DNA from: Clostridia bacterium
GTDB taxonomy: Bacteria > Bacillota > Clostridia > Oscillospirales > CAG-272
Reading direction: 5' to 3'
DNA length: 56,357 bases
NCBI GenBank assembly: GCA_017504605.1
Contig: JAFVQW010000002.1
Coordinates: 1 to 56,357, forward strand
Numbering within the stretch: the stretch's first letter is position 1; every line of letters starts with the position of its first letter. Of this stretch, positions 6,735 to 14,852 are shown one piece after another. The notes below the pieces were generated by a model, which saw only the letters and a list, made by a program, of their open reading frames with translations, was not told the origin of the DNA and made no database searches. Made by a program: the position numbers and the translations under genes.

Positions 6735-9700
6735 GTGGCAAGAGAATGGACACCCGAGCAGAGCTCGGCTATAAATACGCGTGACAGAACGCTTCTCGTT
6801 TCCGCCGCGGCGGGCTCGGGAAAGACGGCGACCCTCACCGAGCGCATAATCCGCACGCTCCTCGAGGACGAGGGAGCGAGCCTATCCGATATGCTTATCG
6901 TCACCTTTACCAACGCCGCCGTTGCCGAGCTGAAGGAGAGAATACGCGGCGCGCTCACCGAGGCCGTGCGGAAAAGCGGCGGCGACAAGCGGCTCGAGAG
7001 GGAGCTTTTACTCCTTCCCGCGGCGCATATATCTACTATCGATGCCTTTTGCGCCGAGCTTTTGCGGCAGAACGCCGAGCGTGTCGGCGTGTCACCGTCA
7101 TTCCGTATAGCCGACCCCGCCGAGGCGGCGCTTTTATTTGATAATATTCTCGATGCGCTTCTTTCCTCGGTCTACGAGGGCGAGCTGCCCGAGGTGGCGA
7201 CACCCGCCGAGATTGACCGTCTCGCCGACTGTCTTACCGATATGAAGAACCGCGAGGCAACTGGCGCGGCGATAACCTACGTTTACACCCGTGCTATGAA
7301 TACCGAGCTCGGTGTCGGCTCGCTTGCGGCTCTCGTCGAGCGCTATCGCGAGGGTGCCGAGGGGGCCGTCGAGGGGGGCGTGTACGGAAAATATATAATC
7401 GACCGGCTTCACAGTGCCGCACGGCACCACCTGTCGGTGCTCCGCTCGGTGCGCGAGAGGCTCTCGGGCTACGATGCTAAGGCAAACGCACACAGAGATA
7501 CCGTGGACGGAGATATTGACTTTCTGGAGGGGCTCCTTCGGGCCGAGCGCTACGAGGATATACGCTCGGCACTCCGCTCCCGCACCCACGGGAAAACTCC
7601 GAATAAGCTAAAGGACCCCGCCTTCCCCCCGCTAAAGGAGATAAGACTGCGCCTCGGTGACGAGATTGAGAGCTTGACCTCTCGCTTCTTCTCCTATGAT
7701 TCCGACACCTGGCGCGCGACCTCGGGCGAGCTATACTCCACCCTCTCGGTGCTGTATAGGTTTATATCAAAGCTCGACGAGGCCTACCGTGCCGAGAAAA
7801 ACGCCCGCGGAATGTGCGAATATAGCGATATTGAGCGCTATGCCTACGACTGCCTTTGGCAGGGTGGAGAGCTCACCGATATTGCATATTCTCAGCGCAA
7901 AATGTATAGATATGTTTACATAGATGAGTATCAGGACGTAAACAGCCTTCAGGCTCGTATCTTCGAGGCGGTAACGCCCGAGGGAGCTGGCTTTATGGTC
8001 GGAGATATAAAGCAGAGCATCTACGGCTTCCGTAATGCGAACCCCGCCTTCTTTAAGGAGAAGAAGACCTCGTTCCCGCCACTTTCCGAGTCTGTCGCGG
8101 GTGGTGAGGCATCTATATTTATGTCGAACAACTTTCGCTCCGACGAGGGTGTTATAGACTTCGTTAACCTTGTTTTCGATACCCTTTTCGAGAAGATAGG
8201 CGAGAGCATGGGCTACGAGGCGGGAGACAGGCTCCGCTATTCAAAGAAGACCGAGACCCCGCCCACCTACCGCCCCGCCGTGCTCGTCGCGGTGGACGCC
8301 CCGCCCCGTACGGCAGAGGACCCCGACCCCGAGCTATACGACCAGCCGACGGTTGTGGCGAGGAAAATCAAGGAGCTTCTCGAGTGCGGCCTTCTTGACG
8401 ACGGTACGCCCGTTAAGCCCCGCGATATTGCCATTCTTTTACGCTCGGCAGAGGGCAAGGATAAGGAATACGCTGCGGCGCTCACCGCCTACGGTATTCC
8501 CTCGGCGCTCGCCGACGAGAAGAGCTTTTTCTGTAATCCCGAGGTTCTGCTTATGATTTCGCTCCTCTCGGTAATAGACAACCCGAGGCGCGACACCGAG
8601 CTTCTCGGAATTATGTGCTCCCCGATTTTTAATTTTACCCCCGACGAGCTCGTTCAAATTCGGCGCGAGGGCGAGGGAGAGTACTTCTACGATGCGCTCC
8701 TGTCCTACAACGGGGCGCACCCCGAGTACGAGCGCGGACACGCCTTCGTCGCGCGGCTCTCGCATTACCGCGCGATTGCCGAGGGTATGCCCACCGATGC
8801 GCTTATCGCGCGGCTGTTCGGCGAGTGCCGACTTCTGCCGCTCGCCGCCGCAAACGGCGGCACGGGTCACCTCTTACGCTTCTACGACTATGCGAGGCGC
8901 TTTGAGGGCGGCTCCTTCGAGGGGCTTTATAACTTTATAAGCTATATCACGAGGATAATGGACAAAAAGAAAAACGCCTTCGAGACCAAGGAGGCGCCGA
9001 CGGCGACGAACGCCGTCAGAATACAGACCGTCCATTCCTCGAAGGGTCTTGAATATCCGATAGTATTTCTCGCGGGCGCGGAAAAGAGCTTCCGCTCATC
9101 CGGGGCGGACAGAGAGCGCCTCACCTACGACGAGGGCTTCGGCATCGGGCTTCTTCTTCGCACGCCCGGGGGCCTCTCGCTCGTAGACAACCCGATGAAG
9201 CGGGCAATCCGCGACTATATCGACCGTCGCGAGCTTGAGGAGGAGACGAGAATTCTCTACGTTGCCTTAACCCGTGCGCGCGAGCGCCTCTACGTTATAG
9301 GCAAGCCGAGAAAAAGGGTAGATAACCTCAAGGCCGAGATGGAGATAGAGCGCGAATTTCTCGACACGCACTCGGTTTACTCGCTATCCTCGTCGCTCGA
9401 GGCTATAATGGCCTCTACGGGCAAGTCTCCCATATCGCCCGAGGAGCTATACGCCCTCGACGAGAAGACACCGCACGCCTCGGCCGCCGCGGGAGAAGTG
9501 GCACGGGAGAGCGAGGGCGGCGACGATGCCGACGAGATATACCGCAGAATGAAGGAGAGCCTCGACTTTAAATATCCGAGAGAGCATATGACCGAGCTGC
9601 CCGAGAAGCTCTCAATATCCCGCCTCTATCCCACGGTGCTCGACGGCACCGAGGAGGACTATACCGAGGAAGTTGAGCCCGAGCGCGAGCGGGCGGGGCA

Positions 9701-10289
9701 GGGCAAGCTGCCCTCGTTCATCACGGGGCGCGACGAGCGCGAGAGCGCGCGGCGCGGAATTGCTACGCATATGCTTTTACAGTTTTGCGACCTTGAGAGA
9801 CTTAAGGAAAATGGCGCTGCGGCAGAGCTCGAGCGCCTGCTTAACGAGGGCTACCTATCGGCGCGCGACGGCGAGCGCGTTCGCATCGGCGAGATTGAGG
9901 CCTTCCGCCGCTCCGAGCTCTTCGGTGCTATGCTCGGCGCGAAGAGGCTCCACCGCGAGCTTCGCTTCAACGTCATGCTTGATGCCGACGACTTCACAAC
10001 CGACCCCGACAGGAAGGAGGCCTACCGCGGCGAGAGCGTGCTCGTTCAGGGCGTTATCGACTGCATAATAGAGGGCGAGGACGGCTCGCTCCGTCTTGTA
10101 GATTACAAGACCGACAGAATGACGCGCGAGGAGCTCGCCGACGAGTCGCTCGCCGAGGCGAAGCTGAGGGCGGCGCACTCGCTCCAGCTCTCCTACTATG
10201 CGAAGGCAATCGAGAAGATGCTCGGCCGAGCCCCGACGAAAATAGAGGTCTATTCGCTGGCCCTCGGCAGAAGCGTAACAATCCTATAA
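6735..10289 (+). CDS. addA: Helicase-nuclease AddAB, subunit A
   Basis: 1184 residues with a GTG start (GGGAG 5-9 bases upstream). UvrD/Rep-type SF1 helicase: EWTPEQSSAI Q-motif, Walker A AAGSGKT (24-31), DEYQDVN Walker B, GDIKQSIYGFRNANP, TVHSSKGLEYPIVFLAG and LYVALTRARERLYV in motifs V-VI. The C-terminus is a RecB-family nuclease: GVIDCIIEGEDGSLRLVDYK with the D...DYK catalytic arrangement (about 1110-1125) and QLSYYAKAIE. AddAB resects double-strand breaks to load RecA and degrades foreign linear DNA. AddB, normally adjacent, is not in this window. The region after the stop is a terminator and the repeat-rich intergenic block. Confidence 0.96.
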   Translation: MAREWTPEQSSAINTRDRTLLVSAAAGSGKTATLTERIIRTLLEDEGASLSDMLIVTFTNAAVAELKERIRGALTEAVRKSGGDKRLERELLLLPAAHISTIDAFCAELLRQNAERVGVSPSFRIADPAEAALLFDNILDALLSSVYEGELPEVATPAEIDRLADCLTDMKNREATGAAITYVYTRAMNTELGVGSLAALVERYREGAEGAVEGGVYGKYIIDRLHSAARHHLSVLRSVRERLSGYDAKANAHRDTVDGDIDFLEGLLRAERYEDIRSALRSRTHGKTPNKLKDPAFPPLKEIRLRLGDEIESLTSRFFSYDSDTWRATSGELYSTLSVLYRFISKLDEAYRAEKNARGMCEYSDIERYAYDCLWQGGELTDIAYSQRKMYRYVYIDEYQDVNSLQARIFEAVTPEGAGFMVGDIKQSIYGFRNANPAFFKEKKTSFPPLSESVAGGEASIFMSNNFRSDEGVIDFVNLVFDTLFEKIGESMGYEAGDRLRYSKKTETPPTYRPAVLVAVDAPPRTAEDPDPELYDQPTVVARKIKELLECGLLDDGTPVKPRDIAILLRSAEGKDKEYAAALTAYGIPSALADEKSFFCNPEVLLMISLLSVIDNPRRDTELLGIMCSPIFNFTPDELVQIRREGEGEYFYDALLSYNGAHPEYERGHAFVARLSHYRAIAEGMPTDALIARLFGECRLLPLAAANGGTGHLLRFYDYARRFEGGSFEGLYNFISYITRIMDKKKNAFETKEAPTATNAVRIQTVHSSKGLEYPIVFLAGAEKSFRSSGADRERLTYDEGFGIGLLLRTPGGLSLVDNPMKRAIRDYIDRRELEEETRILYVALTRARERLYVIGKPRKRVDNLKAEMEIEREFLDTHSVYSLSSSLEAIMASTGKSPISPEELYALDEKTPHASAAAGEVARESEGGDDADEIYRRMKESLDFKYPREHMTELPEKLSISRLYPTVLDGTEEDYTEEVEPERERAGQGKLPSFITGRDERESARRGIATHMLLQFCDLERLKENGAAAELERLLNEGYLSARDGERVRIGEIEAFRRSELFGAMLGAKRLHRELRFNVMLDADDFTTDPDRKEAYRGESVLVQGVIDCIIEGEDGSLRLVDYKTDRMTREELADESLAEAKLRAAHSLQLSYYAKAIEKMLGRAPTKIEVYSLALGRSVTIL

Positions 10290-10297
10290 AAACGAAA

Positions 10298-10333
10298 GGA
10301 AGAGACTACAAGGCGTAATCTCTTCCTTTTTTA
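10298..10333 (+). terminator. Terminator of addA
   Basis: GGAAGAGACTAC / GTAATCTCTTCC stem with one mismatch, then TTTTTT. The same hairpin sequence, slightly varied, recurs at 18158-18193 and 51107-51142. Confidence 0.8.
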
Positions 10334-10801
10334 TTCGGCTATGCCAAAATGCCGAAGCCCCAACACGCCTTTAATAAAGTCAAAGCCTTTAATGATGCTA
10401 CTTCCGTTCGGTCGTAATGATGCTTTGCTTCGCAAAATGATGTATTGAGCCGCAGGCTCAATATGATGCGATGCTTGCCTTTTCAACTTTAATTAGGCGC
10501 GAGCCGTCATCATTAGCGTTAGCGACATCGTTCCTCATTTGCCGAAGGCAAGCATCATTTCGCGCGGTACGCGCGACAGCCCTCGGGCAAAGGGATTTTG
10601 AGCAGAATTTGTCGGCTGACGAGCGAGAGGTGTACAAGGGTACACCGAGCGAGGAAACGGCAAAAGCAAACGAAAATAAAAAGAAAGCCGCAGGCTTTCA
10701 ACCTTAACCTTGCCTACGAGCGTTTTACAAAGGAAAGGGAGAGGCTTAAAAGTGCCTCTCCCTAATATTTCGTTTGCGTTTCTGCCAAAATACCGAAGCC
10801 C
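10333..10801 (+). repeat. Terminator-linked dispersed repeat, copy A, with an embedded mini-hairpin array
   Basis: Non-coding spacer between convergent addA and rubrerythrin. It is bounded by CTATGCCAAAATGCCGAAG (from 10339) and CTGCCAAAATACCGAAG (from 10783). The conserved core at about 10580-10707 (GGGATTTTGAGCAGAA, GTACAAGGGTACACCGAGCG, GCAGGCTTTCAACCTT) matches copies B-F. A hairpin GGGAGAGGC / GCCTCTCCC (10738-10762) lies near the right end. No credible gene is seen here. Confidence 0.75.
10391..10575. repeat. Mini-hairpin array 1 (linker AATGATG / CATCATT)
   Basis: Linker AATGATG at 10391, 10416 and 10436, ATGATG at 10463; the inverse CATCATT at 10508 and 10553. Between linkers are unrelated small palindromes: TTTGC-TTC-GCAAA, TATTGAGCC-GCA-GGCTCAATA (10443-10463), TTGCC-GAA-GGCAA (10539-10551) and CGCGC-GGTAC-GCGCG (10561-10575). 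Linkers face one way on the left and the opposite way on the right, so the whole block is a loose inverted repeat. Confidence 0.7.
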
Positions 10802-10805
10802 GAAA

Positions 10806-11339
10806 TTAATAATTTTCTTTGCGGACCTCAAAAAAGCTCTGAGGATGCGCACAAACAGGGCAAGCGCCGGGCGCCTTGGTGCCCATTACGAGATGTCCGC
10901 AGTTGCGGCACTCCCACATAGTCATCTCGCTCTTCTCGAACACCTTCTGCATCTCAACGTTGTTAAGAAGCGCTCTGTATCTCTCCTCGTGAGTCTTCTC
11001 GATAGCGGCAACGGCTCTGAACTGACGTGCAAGAGCGGTGAAGCCCTCCTCCTCTGCCTCGCGTGCAAAGGTGTCGTACATCTCGGTCCACTCGTAGTTC
11101 TCGCCTGCGGCAGCAGCGGCAAGGTTAGCCGCGGTGTCGCCGAGTCCGCCGAGAGCCTTAAACCAGAGCTTAGCGTGCTCCTTCTCGTTATCTGCGGTCT
11201 GGAGGAAAATTGCGGCAATCTGCTCGTAGCCCTCCTTCTTCGCAACAGATGCGAAGTAGGTGTATTTGTTTCTCGCCTGCGACTCGCCTGCAAACGCAGT
11301 CATAAGATTCTGTTCTGTTTTCGTTCCCTTAAGATCCAT
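10806..11339 (-). CDS. rbr: Rubrerythrin
   Basis: 177 residues. N-terminal ferritin-like diiron domain (residues 1-135) with the ExxH-type ligands: [33 protein letters not shown] and EKTHEERY. C-terminal rubredoxin-like Fe-Cys4 domain: [10 protein letters not shown] and [11 protein letters not shown]. In anaerobes it reduces hydrogen peroxide in the cytoplasm using electrons from rubredoxin or NAD(P)H. It stands alone with its own near-consensus promoter 62 bp upstream. It complements the FprA, superoxide reductase and rubredoxin genes at 51-53 kb. Confidence 0.97.
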   Translation of the reverse strand: MDLKGTKTEQNLMTAFAGESQARNKYTYFASVAKKEGYEQIAAIFLQTADNEKEHAKLWFKALGGLGDTAANLAAAAAGENYEWTEMYDTFAREAEEEGFTALARQFRAVAAIEKTHEERYRALLNNVEMQKVFEKSEMTMWECRNCGHLVMGTKAPGACPVCAHPQSFFEVRKENY

Positions 11340-11400
11340 TTTGAAATCTCCTCTTTCGTTTTTTATATATTATGTTTTTTTATTGCCGTTCTTATTCCAT

Positions 11401-11429
11401 ATTATACCTAAACCCCGCGAATTTGTCAA
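11401..11429 (-). promoter_or_regulatory. Rubrerythrin promoter
   Basis: On the minus strand a full consensus: TTGACA, 17 bp, TATAAT. It suggests strong constitutive sigma-A expression; no clear PerR box was identified. Confidence 0.85.
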
Positions 11430-11585
11430 TATGAATTGCCCAAACTTAACCGAAAATTAAAACAATCGCTCTCGCACAAAGTATTTATTATTTGTTAATA
11501 TAAATTTAATGATTTGTTCATAGATTTCTGCTACAATATATTAGCTTGTTTGGCATATACGTTATTAGAACGAAAAATTTAATAC

Positions 11586-11662
11586 GGACCAATAGCTCAG
11601 TTGGTTAGAGCTACCGGCTCATAACCGGTCGGTCCTAGGTTCGAGTCCTAGTTGGTCCACCA
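11586..11662 (+). tRNA. tRNA with CAU anticodon (Ile2 or elongator Met)
   Basis: 77 nt cloverleaf with encoded CCA. Acceptor stem GGACCAA / TTGGTCC; D-arm AGCTCAGTTGGTTAGAGCT; anticodon arm ACCGG-CTCATAA-CCGGT; T-arm CTAGG-TTCGAGT-CCTAG. The GGACC acceptor and CTCATAAC loop look more like tRNA-Ile2 (C34 modified to lysidine) than elongator Met, but this cannot be settled by eye. Its 3' half is copied in inverted orientation immediately downstream. Confidence 0.95.
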
Positions 11663-11727
11663 CAGAAACGCCCCGATTTTTCGGGGCTTTTTTGTTTCTG
11701 TGGTGGACCAACTAGGACTCGCGAACC
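11638..11727. repeat. 32-bp inverted repeat made of the tRNA 3' half and its flank
   Basis: The tRNA T-arm, acceptor 3' strand, CCA and the CAGAAAC flank (11638-11669) reappear as the reverse complement at 11694-11727, perfect but for a 2-base CG insertion. The terminator lies between the arms. Confidence 0.85.
11670..11693 (+). terminator. Terminator of the tRNA
   Basis: GCCCCGA-TTTT-TCGGGGC followed by TTTTTT, 8 bases after the tRNA CCA. It forms the loop of the larger inverted repeat 11638-11727. Confidence 0.85.
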
Positions 11728-11762
11728 TAGTTTTCGCGACCTCGCGGAGCGAAAATAGGTTC

Positions 11763-11870
11763 GCATTCCCACCGCAGAGCGCGTAGTGCTTGCACTTAAG
11801 CGGCAAGGTGAGGAATATTGACGCTCTGCGTCAAAATCCTAGATGTTCGGCAGCCCTTGCGGTTGACCTT
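11763..11870 (+). repeat. ~107-bp direct repeat, copy 1
   Basis: Begins GCATTCCCACCGCAGAGCGC and includes GACGCTCTGCGTC and AATCCTAGATGTTCGGCAG. Nearly identical to 12187-12294. Each contains a CCTAG-TTGGTC-like tRNA 3' fragment. Confidence 0.8.
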
Positions 11871-11874
11871 TTTT

Positions 11875-12100
11875 GTTTCTGTGGTGGACCAACTAGGATG
11901 CGGTCTACGACCGCTCGACCGGTTAGAGCCGAAGGCTACATAATCAAACGAAGTCGAGTCTGAATGCTCGCATTCAAGCGAGCGAGTGCAGATTGCTCCT
12001 CGGCGGTTCGTTGTAAAACGAACAAAGTGCGTAGCACCAAGAGCGTGTAGCGCGCTTGCGCCGAATGGGAGTATAACCGGTCGGTCCTAGGTATTGCCAC
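11875..12100. repeat. Scrambled tRNA-derived fragments
   Basis: A second reverse copy of the tRNA 3' end (GTTTCTGTGGTGGACCAACT, 11875-11894, continuing AGGATGCGG), a shuffled block CGACCGGTTAGAGCC, and a forward anticodon/variable-loop piece ATAACCGGTCGGTCCTAGGT (12073-12092). No intact tRNA can be folded from these and no protein gene is evident from 11663 to 12416. Confidence 0.65.
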
Positions 12101-12186
12101 TCGTGATAAATTTTGATATAACCGTTCCGCACTTATACTAAACACGCTCCGCTATACTCGTCGGGCAATATACCGCGAGCGGTATG

Positions 12187-12294
12187 CGCATTCCCACCGC
12201 AGAGCGCGTAGTGCTTGCACTTAAGCGGCAAGGTGAGGAATATTGACGCCCCGCGTCAAAATCCTAGTTGGTCGGCAGCCCTCGCGGTTATCTC
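12187..12294 (+). repeat. ~107-bp direct repeat, copy 2
   Basis: Near-identical to 11763-11870; here the tRNA fragment reads AATCCTAGTTGGTC, closer to the functional tRNA than copy 1. Confidence 0.8.
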
Positions 12295-12303
12295 TCTTTT
12301 TAA

Positions 12304-12350
12304 TTCCAAATAAACAAATCTATTTGGAAAATCTTCTGTTTTATTTGGAA
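12304..12350 (+). promoter_or_regulatory. Candidate operator of the HTH-ATPase gene
   Basis: TTCCAAATA (12304-12312) and TATTTGGAA (12321-12329) form a perfect 9-bp inverted repeat with an 8-bp gap. A third half-site TTATTTGGAA (12341-12350) lies just before the -35 box. Placement suggests a repressor or activator site, possibly for the HTH protein encoded downstream. Confidence 0.6.
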
Positions 12351-12356
12351 AAATCA

Positions 12357-12385
12357 TTGACTTTTATTTCAAAACGTGATATTCT
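12357..12385 (+). promoter_or_regulatory. Promoter of the HTH-ATPase gene
   Basis: TTGACT, 17 bp, TATTCT, 31 bases before the ATG at 12417. Confidence 0.7.
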
Positions 12386-12416
12386 GTATATAGAAAAGCC
12401 ATATGGAGATGAAAAA

Positions 12417-13454
12417 ATGAAAATTGTAAACCAAGAAAAGGTAAAAAATTATATACTTCGTTTGATAAAAAACAAAAGGAAGGATTGTATCAAAACGACC
12501 GTAGAGGCCTTTAATATAAGCAAATCCAGCGTATATAATTACATTAAACAAATGGAAGCCGACGGCTTGATTGAAAAGCGGGACAAGGAATACGTTATCA
12601 AAACAACAAGCTATCATTATCTTTTCAAGAACGACGGCACTCTTGGAGAGGACCGCATCTACAACGGCTTTATTTCGCAGCACATAAATTTTAAAAGGAA
12701 CGTAAATTCAATATGGAATTACGCCTTTACCGAAATGATGAATAATGCCATAGAGCATTCCGAAGCGGAAAATATTTCCGTTTCGATATATCAGAACTGT
12801 CTCGAAACCAAGATATTGATAAAGGACGACGGTATAGGAATTTTTAAGAACATTCAAAGGTTTATGAAGGAAAGCAAAAACGAAACGCTTTCTATCGGGG
12901 AATGTGTCTCGCTTTTGTTTGCGGGCAAGTTCACCACCGCGAAGCAGTATCATACGGGCGAGGGAATTTTCTTTACCTCTCACATTATGGACGAGTTTAT
13001 TATCTACTCCGATGATAACTTTTTCACTCGAAACAACTTCTCGTCCGCCCGGGTAGAGGACCGTGAGCTGCATAGTCTTCTGAAAATGGAAAGCGGAACG
13101 GCCGTAACGATGACCCTCGGAAACAACAGCAAAAAGGTGTTATCAGAGGTATTCAACACCTTTGCGCCTGTCGAGGAGGGATTTATAAAAACCTCTATTC
13201 CGATTGCACATATGTTCCCCGGCGGCAACCCCGTGTCACGCTCGGAGGCTCGACGGTTGCTTGAATGTATCACACTGTTCAACGACATCGACCTTGATTT
13301 TTCGGGTGTAGAAGAAATAGGGCAGGGCTTTACCCACGAGCTCTTCGTTCTCGGAAAGCAAAAATATCCGCACATTAATTTAAAAACGGTAAATACGTGT
13401 CGCGCGGTTGAGGATATGATAAAGCGAGTAATTAACACCTCCTCGCTTAACTGA
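12417..13454 (+). CDS. HTH - GHKL ATPase - STAS-like (DUF4325) regulatory protein
   Basis: 345 residues; start at the ATG with GGAG 8 bases upstream, inside a frame that continues open into the repeat region. Three parts: an N-terminal winged helix (about 1-60; FNISKSSVYNYIKQMEADGL), a histidine-kinase-like ATPase (about 85-250) with an N-box TEMMNNAIEHSEA and G1 box IKDDGIGIF, and a C-terminal DUF4325 STAS-like segment (about 255-330; SRSEARRLLECITLF, LDFSGVEEIGQGFTHELFVL). No phosphoacceptor histidine domain is seen. The kit recalls the SpoIIAB/SpoIIAA-type ATPase and STAS partner pair joined to a DNA-binding head. More AT-rich than neighbours and next to a tRNA, hence probably horizontally acquired. 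Function unknown; nucleotide-switched transcription control is an inference. Confidence 0.8.
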   Translation: MKIVNQEKVKNYILRLIKNKRKDCIKTTVEAFNISKSSVYNYIKQMEADGLIEKRDKEYVIKTTSYHYLFKNDGTLGEDRIYNGFISQHINFKRNVNSIWNYAFTEMMNNAIEHSEAENISVSIYQNCLETKILIKDDGIGIFKNIQRFMKESKNETLSIGECVSLLFAGKFTTAKQYHTGEGIFFTSHIMDEFIIYSDDNFFTRNNFSSARVEDRELHSLLKMESGTAVTMTLGNNSKKVLSEVFNTFAPVEEGFIKTSIPIAHMFPGGNPVSRSEARRLLECITLFNDIDLDFSGVEEIGQGFTHELFVLGKQKYPHINLKTVNTCRAVEDMIKRVINTSSLN

Positions 13455-13527
13455 ATTGCTTTATTTTTCGGAGAAGAACCGAGCGGCGTACGACAATGAA
13501 TAAGGAAGGTATAAAAACACTATAGCT

Positions 13528-14061
13528 ATGCTCTGGATTTATGAAAACAACGAGGACAATACCGCGCGGTTCGTTTTAGGTCAGGTGTTCAACCCCGAGG
13601 GAAGAACGCTTTTGTGCTTCGGGATAAACCCGAGCACCGCAACGCCCGATAAATTGGATAATACCATAAGGAAGGTAATAAGCCTCGGTAGGCATAACGG
13701 CTACGAGAACTGGATAATGCTGAACGTATATCCTCAGCGCGCAACCGACCCGTGTGAGCTTCACGCCGAGTGCGACCCCGAGCTCGTTCGGTTAAATCTC
13801 GAGCACATCGGACGTGTTGCCGAGCGCTATCCCGACTGTGACGTGCTGCTCGCCTACGGCAACCTGATTGATAAGCGACCGTATCTTCGGGGCTGCCTCG
13901 ATGATATTCTCGCTCTCCTCGGCGACGAGCGGGGGAAGAAAATAAAGGTGATAAGGCTTACGAAAGCAAATAACCCCGTCCACCCGCTATATCAGCCGAA
14001 TAGCTCTAACTTTACCGATTACGCGGCGGAGTTAGATAAAAGGCTTGTGAAAAGTAAATAA
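13528..14061 (+). CDS. DUF1643 family protein
   Basis: 177 residues matching the DUF1643 family (CFGINPSTATPDKLDNTIRK, ENWIMLNVYPQRATDP, LLAYGNLI). Members are widespread in bacteria and phages; the molecular function is not established, although the fold is thought to resemble uracil-DNA glycosylase-like proteins. AAGGAAGGT lies about 20 bases upstream, so the RBS is weakly placed; an earlier start was not found. Neighbours are the acquired-looking HTH-ATPase gene and an S51 peptidase. Confidence 0.8.
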   Translation: MLWIYENNEDNTARFVLGQVFNPEGRTLLCFGINPSTATPDKLDNTIRKVISLGRHNGYENWIMLNVYPQRATDPCELHAECDPELVRLNLEHIGRVAERYPDCDVLLAYGNLIDKRPYLRGCLDDILALLGDERGKKIKVIRLTKANNPVHPLYQPNSSNFTDYAAELDKRLVKSK

Positions 14062-14097
14062 TTGCTTACATATTTGGACATTTAAGGAGAGGAGCCC

Positions 14098-14832
14098 TTG
14101 AAAATACTGCTGACAAGCTGCTTTTGCGACTATTTTGAGCGCGACGGGCGTGAGGCGCCGTCGGTCATAATTCGGCGGGGCGGCTTGCTTGATACTGTTA
14201 AATCGATATGGAAAAATAACGCACGGGTGCTCGTTATAGCCTCCGACCCCGATGACCACCGCGGAAATGACGAGATGGCACGGCGTATGCTCGACACCTT
14301 TCTTATGAGCGGGCTATCGGTCTCGTCGCTCCTCGTTTGCGACGGGCGGAATACCGCCGCCGCAGATAATCTCTCGGAGGTAGATATTCTCTTTCTCTCG
14401 GGCGGGCACGTGCCGACCGAGAACAGATTTATGAAAAGGCTTGGCCTAAGGGAGAGGCTCGCGGACTTTGACGGCTCGGTGCTCGCCCTCAGTGCGGGCT
14501 CTATGAACTGTGCCGACACCGTCTACGCCATACCCGAGCTTAACGGCGAGGCCACCGACCCGCGCTACGAGCGGTGGATAGAGGGGCTCGGCCTTACCGA
14601 TATAAATATCTTCCCACACTATCAGTATTTGAAGGGGCTTCGCCTCGACGGTCTCCTTATGGGCGAGGACATCGCCTTCCCCGACAGTGTCGGGCGAGAG
14701 ATTATCGCACTCACCGACGGCAGCTACATATTGCTCGCAGACGGCGAAAAAACGCTGCACGGGGAGGCATATCTTATTAAGGACGGAGTGGAATACCCGC
14801 TTACAAGGGAAGGCGAGACAATGCGCCTATAA
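14098..14832 (+). CDS. Peptidase S51 (dipeptidase E / cyanophycinase-like) family protein
   Basis: 244 residues from a TTG start preceded by GGAGAGGAG. The class-I glutamine-amidotransferase-like fold of family S51 is visible: the LFLSGGHVPTE loop (about 100) and the nucleophile elbow LALSAGSMN (serine about residue 131), followed by a histidine-containing segment NIFPHYQYL. Known S51 enzymes cleave Asp-X dipeptides or cyanophycin-type beta-aspartyl bonds in the cytoplasm. No cyanophycin synthetase lies nearby, so a dipeptidase role is more likely. It is followed 20 bp later by the PH-domain gene. Confidence 0.8.
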   Translation: MKILLTSCFCDYFERDGREAPSVIIRRGGLLDTVKSIWKNNARVLVIASDPDDHRGNDEMARRMLDTFLMSGLSVSSLLVCDGRNTAAADNLSEVDILFLSGGHVPTENRFMKRLGLRERLADFDGSVLALSAGSMNCADTVYAIPELNGEATDPRYERWIEGLGLTDINIFPHYQYLKGLRLDGLLMGEDIAFPDSVGREIIALTDGSYILLADGEKTLHGEAYLIKDGVEYPLTREGETMRL

Positions 14833-14852
14833 AGTAGGAAGGAGACATAAAA

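Noticed and set aside
10535..10852. Small membrane-like protein encoded on the reverse strand of the dispersed repeats (also at 15304, 38586-39674 and 47547)
   Set aside because: The similar reading in several copies follows DNA identity; frames start and end at random places and overlap terminators.
11936..12145. Small gene in the tRNA-repeat block
   Set aside because: The open frame lies in scrambled tRNA and hairpin sequence with no RBS.
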